DNA of 64,000 bases from Achromobacter sp. HZ34 (lineage in GTDB: Bacteria > Pseudomonadota > Gammaproteobacteria > Burkholderiales > Burkholderiaceae_B). Where the stretch lies: positions 1-64,000 of the forward strand of contig NZ_NJIX01000006.1 of assembly GCF_002209485.1 (NCBI RefSeq). Reading direction: 5' to 3'. Below are positions 1 through 7,608 of this stretch, in pieces; position 1 is the stretch's first letter, and each line of letters opens with the position of its first letter. A program made the position numbers and the translations under genes. The notes below the pieces were generated by a model. That model was not told where the DNA came from. It searched no databases and saw nothing but the letters and a program-made list of their open reading frames with translations.

Positions 1-57
1 CGACTTTGCGCCGATGATAGTGGACGGACGTCTGTGAAAGTAGGTCATCGTCAGGCT
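1..57 (+). rRNA. rrf: 5S ribosomal RNA, 3' end only
   Basis: These bases match the 3' half of a betaproteobacterial 5S rRNA: the loop E/helix IV region (GCGCCGATGATAGTGGACGG), the GTGAAAGTAGGTCATCG block and the closing GTCAGGC that forms the 3' strand of helix I. The 5' half, and presumably the 23S and 16S genes, lie left of the window. Two strong hairpin terminators follow, which fits the end of an rRNA operon. The exact 3' end (56-58) cannot be fixed from sequence alone. Confidence 0.9.
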
Positions 58-66
58 CTTATTGCT

Positions 67-99
67 CAAACCCCCGCTGGTATCCCCAGCGGGGGTTTG
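67..99 (+). terminator. Rho-independent terminator after the 5S rRNA
   Basis: A perfect 14-bp stem (67-80 with 86-99) closes on a 5-nt loop. The right arm ends in TTTG and a T-rich stretch follows. It lies about 10 bases after the 5S rRNA and should end the rRNA transcript. Confidence 0.85.
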
Positions 100-135
100 T
101 CTTTGCAGTTCTGTCTTTGTACGCGCGGAAAACGT

Positions 136-167
136 AAAGCCCACCAGGCAGACCTGGTGGGCTTTTT
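136..167 (+). terminator. Second terminator of the rRNA operon
   Basis: A perfect 13-bp stem (136-148 with 153-165) with loop CAGA is followed by a run of T. It stands about 40 bases after the first terminator, so the rRNA operon probably ends with tandem terminators. The A-rich left flank would also allow termination from the other strand. Confidence 0.8.
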
Positions 168-305
168 CTCTTTATGCGCGAACGCAAGCCTTTCCTGCGC
201 AATCGTCAGCAAATAACAACGTAACGCCCGCGTGGCCGCGACCATGCTCGCTCGCTTTTCGATGTGGGGTAACATTGTCCGGCACTATTTCGAAGGAGCA
301 GCATC

Positions 306-671
306 GTGAGTGACCCCCAGATCCCTGTCACCTCCAACGGCCTCGATCTGCGCACGCTGACGCATGTCGCATACGGGTTGTTCGCGCTTGGTTTTCTTAC
401 CGGTGGCCTGCTTTGCATGGCGACCATCGCGGGCGTCGTGCTGATGTACGTCAAGCGCGCGGACACCGCGGGTACCTTCTATGCCAGCCATTTCGACTGG
501 CTGCTGCGCACGTTCTGGTGGGCCCTGCTGTGGCTGGCCATCAGCGCCATTGCAACGCTGATCTTCCTGGGTTGGATAGGTGTGGCAGCTACCGTCGTCT
601 GGGTGCTCTATCGCCTTATCAAGGGCTGGCTTGCCTTGCTGGAAGGACGCGGCCCCGCGGCCTACGCGTGA
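306..671 (+). CDS. Small integral membrane protein, DUF4870-like
   Basis: This encodes 121 residues from a GTG start with AAGGAG well placed at 292-297. Three hydrophobic segments are visible, at about residues 18-44, 60-77 and 80-103. The N-terminus is short and polar, and a WVLYRLIKGW motif follows the last segment. This layout fits the DUF4870 family of small inner-membrane proteins, which have no established biochemical role. It is monocistronic: rRNA terminators lie upstream and a hairpin terminator follows about 25 bases after the stop. The family call is moderately sure; no function is inferred. Confidence 0.75.
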   Translation: MSDPQIPVTSNGLDLRTLTHVAYGLFALGFLTGGLLCMATIAGVVLMYVKRADTAGTFYASHFDWLLRTFWWALLWLAISAIATLIFLGWIGVAATVVWVLYRLIKGWLALLEGRGPAAYA

Positions 672-694
672 TTGGCTGAAAGGAATATGCGAAA

Positions 695-730
695 AGAAAA
701 ATGGCTGGCGCAATGCCAGCCATTTTTTTT
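695..730. terminator. Bidirectional terminator between convergent genes
   Basis: ATGGCTGGC (701-709), loop GCAAT and GCCAGCCAT (715-723) form a hairpin. It is flanked by an A-run on the left and eight T on the right. It sits between the membrane protein gene (+) and the SWIB gene (-) and could end both transcripts. Confidence 0.8.
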
Positions 731-810
731 ATTCGTTTCGGCAGGAGTGCCGCAGCTGCGCAACGGGCAGCATGCAGTGCACGACTCCTGCTGATTTCGC
801 TTGACGCGAT

Positions 811-1089
811 TTACTTCAAGTGCGCATTGACCAGCTTGGTCAATTCGAACATCGACACCTGGTCTTTACCAAACAGCGGGCGCAGCTTGTCGTCAGCATT
901 GATATTGCGCTTGTTGCTGGCGTCTTGCAGGTTGTGCTTCTTGATGTATTCCCAAATCTTCTTGGTGACCTCGGTACGCGGCACAGCCTCGGGGCCGATG
1001 ACGGCAGCCAAGTCCGCGCTGGGGGTCAGCGGCTTCATGAACGCGGCATTCGGCTTGCGGGCAGTCGCGGTTTTGGAGGGGGTGGCCAT
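811..1089 (-). CDS. SWIB/MDM2-domain protein
   Basis: The 92-residue product has a short basic, Ala/Thr/Lys-rich N-terminus (about residues 1-14) and then a SWIB/MDM2 fold. Typical elements are the FMKPLTPS entry, TKKIWEYIKKHNLQD and the closing LRPLFGKDQVSMFELTKLV. In eukaryotes SWIB domains belong to chromatin remodellers. Small stand-alone bacterial versions occur in chlamydiae and many proteobacteria, where a chromosome-associated role has been suggested but not shown here. The start is the ATG at 1087-1089, because AGAAGGAGAG lies just upstream; an in-frame start further upstream would add a non-conserved extension. It is transcribed alone and shares the 3' terminator with the convergent membrane protein gene. 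Confidence 0.88.
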   Translation of the reverse strand: MATPSKTATARKPNAAFMKPLTPSADLAAVIGPEAVPRTEVTKKIWEYIKKHNLQDASNKRNINADDKLRPLFGKDQVSMFELTKLVNAHLK

Positions 1090-1239
1090 AATCCGGCTCT
1101 CCTTCTCTGAGTGTTGGAAAAATGAATCCTGCGGCCGGAGCATAACGTGTCTACGCAGCAAAGACAAAGGCATTTATGGTCTGTAGCAACTAAAATCACC
1201 TCCGAATCTCTTCAACTTGGATTTGTGTAACCTTCATCC

Positions 1240-2433
1240 ATGTACCCACGCACACCATTGGAATCGATCCGGCTTTTTCACGACGAATTGACCGCGATAC
1301 GCCGGGATTTGCATGCACATCCCGAATTGGGCTTCGAAGAAGTGCGCACGTCGGGCATTGTTGCCGGCGGCCTGGAAGCCTTGGGCATCGAAGTTCATCG
1401 CGGCATCGGCAAAACCGGGGTGGTGGGCGTCATTCGCGGCAAGGGCAACGACAGCGGCCGCATGATAGGCTTGCGCGCCGACATGGATGCCTTGCCGATG
1501 ACCGAGGACAATGCCTTCGGCCACCGCTCGACCAAGCAGGGCTTGATGCACGGCTGCGGCCATGATGGCCATACGACCATGCTGCTGGGCGCGGCGCGCT
1601 ACCTGGCACAGACACGCAATTTCGACGGTACCGCGGTACTGATCTTCCAGCCGGCCGAAGAAGGCCGCGGCGGTGCCAAGGCCATGCTGGAGGACGGCCT
1701 GTTCGATACCTTTCCCTGCGACGCGATCTACGCCCTGCACAACTGGCCGGGCCTGCCGCCCAATTCGGTCGGCATCAATCCCGGCCCCATGATGGCCGCG
1801 GCCGATCGCTTCGAGATCACCATCAACGGCCGCGGCGGGCATGGCGCGCATCCCTACCAGACCATCGATCCCGTGGTGGTGGCGGGCCACCTGATCACGG
1901 CGCTGCAGACCATCGTGTCGCGCAACGTCAATCCGCTGGATTCCGCCGTGCTGTCGATCGGTTCGATGCAGGCCGGCAATCCGGGGGCGATGAGCGTGAT
2001 TCCCCGCGAAGCCAAGCTGGTCGGCACCGCGCGCACCTTCCGCAAGACCGTGCAGGAATTGCTGGAAAAGCGCATGCGGGAATTGGCGACGTCCATCGCC
2101 GGCGCGTTTGGCGCGACGGCCGAGGTGCAGTATGAGCGCATCTACCCCGCAACGCTCAACACGCCGCAGCACGCCAACCTGGTCGCCGACATCGCCACCG
2201 AAATGATAGGCAAGGAAAACGTGGTGCGCGATCTGGTACCGTCCATGGGGTCGGAGGATTTCTCCTTCATGCTGCAGGCCCGGCCGGGGGCGTATTTCCG
2301 GCTCGGCCAAGGTGGCGCCGAATCCGGCTGCACGCTGCATAATTCCCACTTCGACTTCAACGACGCGGTGATCCCGCTGGGCAGCGCGATGTTTTGCGCC
2401 CTGGCCGAGCGCGGCATGCCCCTGTCGCAGTAA
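1240..2433 (+). CDS. M20-family amidohydrolase (N-acyl amino acid/hippurate hydrolase type)
   Basis: This 397-residue metal-dependent hydrolase is of the HipO/AbgA/IAA-amino acid hydrolase branch of peptidase family M20. It would hydrolyse N-acylated amino acids in the cytoplasm; the substrate cannot be read from sequence. The N-terminus RRDLHAHPELGFEE is typical. LRADMDALPM and HGCGHDGHTTMLLGAA carry metal ligands, QPAEEGRGGA carries the catalytic Glu region, and GRGGHGAHP opens the lid/dimerisation domain. The closing SMGSEDFSFM motif carries the last ligand region. Length is normal and there is no signal peptide. A paralogue of the same size lies at 42906-44105. The next gene, pyrC, begins 163 bases later behind a small structured leader. 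Confidence 0.9.
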   Translation: MYPRTPLESIRLFHDELTAIRRDLHAHPELGFEEVRTSGIVAGGLEALGIEVHRGIGKTGVVGVIRGKGNDSGRMIGLRADMDALPMTEDNAFGHRSTKQGLMHGCGHDGHTTMLLGAARYLAQTRNFDGTAVLIFQPAEEGRGGAKAMLEDGLFDTFPCDAIYALHNWPGLPPNSVGINPGPMMAAADRFEITINGRGGHGAHPYQTIDPVVVAGHLITALQTIVSRNVNPLDSAVLSIGSMQAGNPGAMSVIPREAKLVGTARTFRKTVQELLEKRMRELATSIAGAFGATAEVQYERIYPATLNTPQHANLVADIATEMIGKENVVRDLVPSMGSEDFSFMLQARPGAYFRLGQGGAESGCTLHNSHFDFNDAVIPLGSAMFCALAERGMPLSQ

Positions 2434-2459
2434 AGTCTGGAGAAGGGCGATTCAGGAAG

Positions 2460-2488
2460 ACCCGTTCGGGTAAGACCTTTCGGGAAAG
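2460..2488 (+). promoter_or_regulatory. Two tiny adjacent hairpins in the gap before pyrC
   Basis: ACCCG-TT-CGGGT (2460-2471) and CTTTC-GG-GAAAG (2477-2488) are perfect short stems separated by five bases. Imperfect repeats of GGTAAGACC flank them (2469-2477 and 2497-2505). They lie in the 163-base gap between the amidohydrolase gene and pyrC. No T-run follows, so this is not a plain terminator; a leader structure is possible but unproven. Confidence 0.35.
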
Positions 2489-2596
2489 TCCGTCCTGGTA
2501 AGACCGCTCATCCGACCTCTTTGCAGCCTCGCCAACGCCATGGCGGGGCCGAAACCTCAAACCGCCATGCGCGGCTGTATTGAAGAATCCAAGCTT

Positions 2597-3661
2597 ATGA
2601 CTACCTCCACGCCCGCGCTCCTGACCATCACGCGCCCCGACGACTGGCACTTGCACGTGCGCGACGGCGAGGCACTGCAAGCCGTGGTCCCCGATACCGC
2701 ACGCCAGTTCGCTCGCGCCATCATCATGCCCAACCTGAAGCCGCCGGTGACTACCACGGAACAGGCCGCGGCGTATCGCGAACGCATCCTGTCCGCGCTG
2801 GCCGCCGCCGGCGTCGCACCGAATGCGTTCAAGCCCTTGATGACGCTATATCTGACTGACAATACGCCGGCGGAAGAAATCGTGCGCGCCAGCGAATCGG
2901 GATTCGTGCATGCCGTGAAGCTGTATCCGGCAGGCGCGACCACCAACTCGGCGGCTGGCGTGACGGATCTGCTCGGCAAATGCCGCCCGGCGTTGGAAGC
3001 CCTGCAAAAACAGGGCATGCCGCTGCTGGTGCATGGCGAGGTGACCGACCCGGCCACCGACGTGTTCGACCGCGAAGCCCTGTTCATCGACCAGGTGATG
3101 CTGCCGCTGCGCAAGGCCTTTCCCGAATTGAAGGTGGTCTTCGAGCACATCACGACCAAGGAAGGGGCGCACTATGTGCGCGATGCCGAAGGTCCGGTCG
3201 CCGCCACCATCACGCCGCAGCACTTGCTGTACAACCGCAATGCCATTTTCACCGGTGGCGTGCGGCCGCACTACTATTGCCTGCCCATCCTCAAGCGCGA
3301 GGTGCACCGGGCGGCGCTGGTCGAGGCCGCCATCAGCGGCAGCCCGCGTTTCTTTCTGGGCACCGACAGCGCGCCGCACGCGCGCGGCTTGAAGGAACAT
3401 GGTTGCGGTTGTGCCGGTTGCTATAACGCCTTGCATGCCATGTCGCTGTATGCGCAGGCTTTCGACCTGGCGGGGGCGCTGGACAAACTGGAAGGATTCG
3501 CCAGCCACCATGGCGCGGACTTCTACGGCTTGCCGCGCAATCGCGATACGCTGACCCTGATCCGCAAGCCCTACACCATTCCTGAAGAAGTGCCGTACGG
3601 CGCGACCACGCTTGTCCCTCTGGCCGCAGGCGAAACGCTGGATTGGCAGGTGCACGCGTAA
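2597..3661 (+). CDS. pyrC: Dihydroorotase
   Basis: This catalyses the reversible ring closure of N-carbamoyl-L-aspartate to L-dihydroorotate in de novo pyrimidine synthesis. The 354 residues match the E. coli-type (class II) enzyme. The first zinc motif is [10 protein letters not shown], the carbamylated Lys region is [12 protein letters not shown], and further ligands lie in LLVHGEV and FEHITTKEG. The flexible loop and catalytic Asp occur in [20 protein letters not shown]. The start at 2597 ([16 protein letters not shown]) aligns with other PyrC N-termini; an in-frame start at 2540 adds 19 non-conserved residues. It is convergent with uup, with only 34 bases between the stops. Confidence 0.96.
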   Translation: MTTSTPALLTITRPDDWHLHVRDGEALQAVVPDTARQFARAIIMPNLKPPVTTTEQAAAYRERILSALAAAGVAPNAFKPLMTLYLTDNTPAEEIVRASESGFVHAVKLYPAGATTNSAAGVTDLLGKCRPALEALQKQGMPLLVHGEVTDPATDVFDREALFIDQVMLPLRKAFPELKVVFEHITTKEGAHYVRDAEGPVAATITPQHLLYNRNAIFTGGVRPHYYCLPILKREVHRAALVEAAISGSPRFFLGTDSAPHARGLKEHGCGCAGCYNALHAMSLYAQAFDLAGALDKLEGFASHHGADFYGLPRNRDTLTLIRKPYTIPEEVPYGATTLVPLAAGETLDWQVHA

Positions 3662-3695
3662 GCAGGATGCTCGCGGCACCTTGCGGCACCTTGCT

Positions 3696-5540
3696 TCAGC
3701 CGTCGCGCCGCGCTTCCAGCGCTTCCCAGCGCTCCAGCTTGGTTTCCAGCTCTTGCTCGATGGCCGCTATGCGTGCGTTGATGCGGGTCACCTCGTCGGG
3801 CGCATCGCGATAAAGCGAGCCATCGGCAAGCTTGGCGGACAATTCCGCCTGCTCTGCCTCCAGCGCGGCGAGGGCGTCGGGCAGGCCGTCCAGTTCGCGC
3901 GTTTCCCAACTGCTCAGGCGAGCGGTCTTGGCCGGCTTGGGTTTGGCCGGCGCCGCTGCGCTCTTGTCCTGCGCGGCCGGCTCGGCGGATGAAGCGGACG
4001 AGGCGGACTTGCCCTCCGGCTTGGCTTCCGTTTCCGGCGCAATCACACGCCGCTGCGCCAGCCAGTCGTCATAGCCGCCGACGTAGTCGTTCCAGATGCC
4101 GGGGCCATCGCTGGCGATGGTCTGCGTCACCACGTTGTTGAGGAATTCGCGGTCATGGCTGACCAACAGCACCGTACCCGTGTATTCCTGCAGCAGCGCT
4201 TCCAGCAGTTCCAGCGTCTCGATGTCCAGGTCGTTGGTCGGCTCGTCCAGCACCAGGACGTTGGCCGGCCGGGCGAACAGGCGCGCCAGCAGCAGGCGCG
4301 CGCGTTCGCCGCCCGACAGGCTGCTGACGGGCGAACCGGCGCGCGCGGGCGAGAACAGGAAGTCACCAAGGTAGCTCATGACGTGCTTGCGCGTGCCGCC
4401 GATTTCCACCCATTCGCTGCCCGGGCTGATGACGTCGGCCAGCGTGTCGGTTTCATTGAGCTGGGAACGCATCTGGTCGAAGTACGCTACTTCAACGTTG
4501 GTGCCCATGCGTACCGTGCCGCTATCCGGCTGCAGGCGGCCCAGCATCAGCTTGAGCAGCGTGGTCTTGCCGGCGCCATTCGGTCCGATGATGCCGATGC
4601 GGTCGCCGCGCAACAGGGTGGTGGAGTAGTCACTGACCACGTTGCGGCCTTCGAAGGCCTTGCTGACGTGCTCCAGTTCAGCCACCAGCTTGCCGGAGCG
4701 ATTGCCCTCGGCCAGCGCCAGATTGACGTTGCCCTGGCGTTCACGCCGCTCGGCGCGTTCGTAACGCAGCTGTTCCAGGCGGCGCACGCGGCCCTCGTTG
4801 CGGGTGCGGCGGGCTTCGACGCCTTTGCGTATCCAGACTTCTTCCTGCGCCAGCAGCTTGTCGAAACGGGCCTGTTCCAGCCGTTCCGACTCCAGCCATT
4901 GCGCCTTGCGTTCCTGCCACTGCGAAAAATTGCCGGGGAAGCTGAGCAGGCGGCCCCGATCCAGTTCGACGATGCGCGTGGCGATGGCATCGAGGAAGCG
5001 GCGATCGTGGGTGATGATGACGGCGCTGCCTTTCCACCCGCGCAGCAGGTCTTCCAGCCAGGCGATGCCGGTGAAGTCCAGATGGTTGGTGGGTTCGTCC
5101 AGCAGCAACAGGTCGGGGTTGCCGGCAAGCGCGCGCGCCAGGGCGACGCGCTTGCGCGTGCCGCCGGACAGGCCGGCGATAAGGGCGTCATTGGGCAGGC
5201 CCAGTCGTTCCAGCAGCGCCCGCACGCGCGAGGCGCGTTGCCAGTCTTCGTGGTCTTCGTCGGTACTGTTGACCACGTCGAACACCGTCATGGTCTCGTC
5301 GAGCTCGGGTTCCTGCTCCACCGTGGCCACGCGCAGGCCGGCGGCGCGGGCGACGTCGCCGTCATCGGGCTGGGTGCGGCCGTCGAGCAGGCGCAACATG
5401 GACGACTTGCCCGCGCCGTTGCGGCCGATCAGGCCGATGCGTTCGCCGCCAAGAATGGAGAAGTCGGCATGGTCCAGCAATGGGTGGTGGCCGTAGGCCA
5501 GCTGGACGTTGGTAAAGGTGATGAGCGTGGTGGGGGCCAT
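3696..5540 (-). CDS. uup: ABC-F ATPase, Uup type
   Basis: The 614-residue soluble ABC-F protein has two ATPase cassettes and no membrane domain. The first has Walker A GRNGAGKSS, signature LSGGTRKRVALARAL and Walker B LLLLDEPTNHLD. The second has GPNGAGKTT, LSGGERARLLLARLF and VLVLDEPTNDLD. An Ala/Lys/Pro-rich linker and a C-terminal coiled coil (about residues 530-614, rich in Glu and Arg) follow. That C-terminal extension is the hallmark of Uup, which is linked to branched DNA intermediates, precise transposon excision and ribosome-associated functions. I chose the ATG at 5540, because the alternative upstream start is a TTG with no support. It reads against pyrC. Confidence 0.93.
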   Translation of the reverse strand: MAPTTLITFTNVQLAYGHHPLLDHADFSILGGERIGLIGRNGAGKSSMLRLLDGRTQPDDGDVARAAGLRVATVEQEPELDETMTVFDVVNSTDEDHEDWQRASRVRALLERLGLPNDALIAGLSGGTRKRVALARALAGNPDLLLLDEPTNHLDFTGIAWLEDLLRGWKGSAVIITHDRRFLDAIATRIVELDRGRLLSFPGNFSQWQERKAQWLESERLEQARFDKLLAQEEVWIRKGVEARRTRNEGRVRRLEQLRYERAERRERQGNVNLALAEGNRSGKLVAELEHVSKAFEGRNVVSDYSTTLLRGDRIGIIGPNGAGKTTLLKLMLGRLQPDSGTVRMGTNVEVAYFDQMRSQLNETDTLADVISPGSEWVEIGGTRKHVMSYLGDFLFSPARAGSPVSSLSGGERARLLLARLFARPANVLVLDEPTNDLDIETLELLEALLQEYTGTVLLVSHDREFLNNVVTQTIASDGPGIWNDYVGGYDDWLAQRRVIAPETEAKPEGKSASSASSAEPAAQDKSAAAPAKPKPAKTARLSSWETRELDGLPDALAALEAEQAELSAKLADGSLYRDAPDEVTRINARIAAIEQELETKLERWEALEARRDG

Positions 5541-5659
5541 GAGCGCCGAGGCAGGTGCGTGCAAAGCGCTATTGTCGCAGGAAGCCGGGGCGCCCGCCCG
5601 AGGCGGGCCTCAGGCCGGCGGTCGTGGCCCGAGACGCTCGGCCGGGGCCTCATGGCCCC

Positions 5660-5677
5660 GGGCCATGGCCATGGCCC
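5660..5677. repeat. 18-bp perfect palindrome between two minus-strand genes
   Basis: GGGCCATGGCCATGGCCC is perfectly self-complementary and sits in a very GC-rich 180-base gap downstream of the peroxidase gene (minus strand) and upstream of uup. As RNA it could fold into a hairpin that helps end the peroxidase transcript, but there is no U-run. Confidence 0.5.
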
Positions 5678-5722
5678 GAAGCCGAGGCCCCTGGACCGCA
5701 TTGTGCGTGACTGCACGGATGC

Positions 5723-7243
5723 TCAATGTGTGGTGGCGGGCGCTGCTGCCGTCCCGGCACCTTGCGCCTGCGCCTGCGCCTGCGCCACCGGTGCCGGCGG
5801 CTTGCTGGGGTCGTAGTAGCCGTCGGTCAGCGTATTGAGGAAAGCGACGACGTCGTCGATTTCCGCCGGCGTCAGCGCCGGCTTGTCGCCGGGCTTGCCG
5901 CCGGGCTTGCCGCCGAAGGGCGGATCCATATTGACGTTCTCGTGCATGCTGGCCGAGGACAGGTCGTTGAACTTGGCGATGCTGCCGTCGGTATTGCGCG
6001 GGTACCACTTCTCCGGATTGGTATCGCGCGTGACGTACCACTCGACCACCTGGTGCAGATCGTGGAACACCCCATTATGGAAAAAGACCTTGCGCGTGCC
6101 GACATTGCGCAGCGTGGGCGAGCGGAACAGGCCGCAGTATTCCGGATGATCCGTCAGGTCCTTGCGCAGCGGACCGCACAGCCCCTGGTCGAAATACGCG
6201 GGGTTCTTATTAGCAGGAATCGCAGGATTGCGCGGCAAGCCCAGGCCGATCAGGCCGAAGTCGTTGAAGACGGGCAACTGTCCCGGCACGGCGAAGCGGT
6301 GGCAGCTTGCGCAGTTGCCCTTGTCGGCGGCCTCGAACAACCTCGCCCCTCGCATCTCCTGGTCGGTGAGCTTGGTCAGGCCGCGCACGGCGGCGTCGTA
6401 CTTGCTCGAAAACGGGAAGAAGAGCCGTGCGTCGTTCTGGTAATACTCAAGCGCCTGGGTGATGGCGTGGAATGCCTTCTCGTCCGTATCGAACACATGG
6501 CCGCCGAATAACTTGCGGATCGTGTCGGCATTCGGACTCTTGCGCACGTTCTCGACGATGCTGGCGATATCCGAGTTGGCCATCTCTTGCGGATCGAGCA
6601 GCGGAATGCGCGCCTGCGCGCTCGCGTGGTCGACACGGCCGTCCCAGGTCAAGCCGCCGGTGGGGCCGGCATCGGTGGTGTTGTCGCCTTCTTCTTCAGA
6701 GTCGACGAAGTGTTCATCGAAGTTGGGTACCGTCTCCAGATACATAAGGGACGGCACGGCACGCACGCCCGGGTGCTTCATGTCCGGGCCGCCCAGTTGT
6801 ACCGACAGGTCATTGGGCGGACCGTAATGATTTTCCGGGCTATGACAGGTGGCGCAGGATTGCTGTCCCGATGCCGACAGCGTCTTGTCCTTGAACAACA
6901 GCGCGCCCAGATTGGCGATGTCCGCTGCGCGTTGCCTGGCGTAAGCCCGGTCGTACGTCACCGGCGGTTCCGGGAATTTATCGTAGACGCTTTGCTGGCC
7001 AGCGGCGGCGGTCGTGGCAGGGGCGGACGTAGCCGCCGCCGTGGCCGGGGCAGCGCCCGTGGCCGCTGGCGTGGAACCGCTCGTTGTCGCCCCCTGGCTG
7101 CGTTCACCCCACAAGGCCAGCGCTCCGCTGATACCGATTGCCAGCATCGTGGCCACCACGGTGCACAACACGCCGCGCCAGTGCAGGCGGCGGGAGGGAA
7201 GGGAGACGGTGTGACGAACCGTGGGGCGTGAAGGCAAAGGCAT
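5723..7243 (-). CDS. Di-haem cytochrome c peroxidase / MauG family protein
   Basis: This 506-residue exported protein has an uncleaved anchor or signal segment at about residues 24-46 (GVLCTVVATMLAIGISGALA), then an Ala/Thr-rich low-complexity spacer to about residue 82. Two c-type haem sites follow: CATCH at residues 130-134 and CASCH at 311-315. Between them are the usual family blocks, including LTWDGRVDHASAQARIPLLD and FRSPTLRNVGTRKVFFHNG. Such proteins reduce H2O2 or carry out long-range oxidations in the periplasm. The C-terminus carries GGKPGGKPGDKP and an AQAQAQAQ tail from short DNA repeats. It is divergent from the acid phosphatase gene. The physiological substrate is unknown. The ATG at 7243 lacks a clear ribosome site, so the start is less sure. 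Confidence 0.87.
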   Translation of the reverse strand: MPLPSRPTVRHTVSLPSRRLHWRGVLCTVVATMLAIGISGALALWGERSQGATTSGSTPAATGAAPATAAATSAPATTAAAGQQSVYDKFPEPPVTYDRAYARQRAADIANLGALLFKDKTLSASGQQSCATCHSPENHYGPPNDLSVQLGGPDMKHPGVRAVPSLMYLETVPNFDEHFVDSEEEGDNTTDAGPTGGLTWDGRVDHASAQARIPLLDPQEMANSDIASIVENVRKSPNADTIRKLFGGHVFDTDEKAFHAITQALEYYQNDARLFFPFSSKYDAAVRGLTKLTDQEMRGARLFEAADKGNCASCHRFAVPGQLPVFNDFGLIGLGLPRNPAIPANKNPAYFDQGLCGPLRKDLTDHPEYCGLFRSPTLRNVGTRKVFFHNGVFHDLHQVVEWYVTRDTNPEKWYPRNTDGSIAKFNDLSSASMHENVNMDPPFGGKPGGKPGDKPALTPAEIDDVVAFLNTLTDGYYDPSKPPAPVAQAQAQAQGAGTAAAPATTH

Positions 7244-7365
7244 GTCGTGGCAGCAGAGCGGCGGAGGGAGCCGTGGCGTAAATCGCCGCGGCAAAGTTGC
7301 CGTGGTCAACGTTGATCGGGATGGCCCACGCGCCAGACGGGGAAAAATCGAACGCGCGAATCACG

Positions 7366-7394
7366 GGCCTGCCTGCTTACTTATCAGGCAGGCC
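7366..7394. repeat. 10-bp perfect inverted repeat between divergent genes
   Basis: GGCCTGCCTG (7366-7375) and CAGGCAGGCC (7385-7394) are separated by nine bases. The element lies upstream of both the peroxidase gene and the acid phosphatase gene, so it is not a 3' terminator for either. It may be an operator, a REP-like element or a leader hairpin. Confidence 0.45.
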
Positions 7395-7520
7395 GCGGTC
7401 CGCAGCGTAAACAGCCAATATTTCAGGTTTGCTCAAGTCCGTTGACTGAAGTCTGAATGCCTATACAGCGCAGCCCTGAATTTTCTTCATGCATTCAGAT
7501 TTCTTTAAGCGCTTGTTCAC

Positions 7521-7573
7521 GAAGTTCACATCGTTGAACTTCAACATAGCGGCGCTCGATGTCCGGACATCGA
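7521..7573 (+). promoter_or_regulatory. Two palindromes just upstream of the acid phosphatase gene
   Basis: GAAGTTCA-6-TGAACTTC (7521-7542) is a perfect 8-bp dyad. TCGATGTCCGGACATCGA (7556-7573) is a perfect 18-bp palindrome ending 35 bases before the ATG at 7609. Either could be a regulator site or a hairpin in the 5' untranslated region. No Pho-box pattern was recognised. Confidence 0.45.
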
Positions 7574-7608
7574 ATACTTCCCCCGCACAAGAAAGAGGAA
7601 AGCCCTAA

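Noticed and set aside
4155-5816. Plus-strand open frame opposite uup
   Set aside because: uup has two complete ABC cassettes on the minus strand; the plus frame is a shadow.
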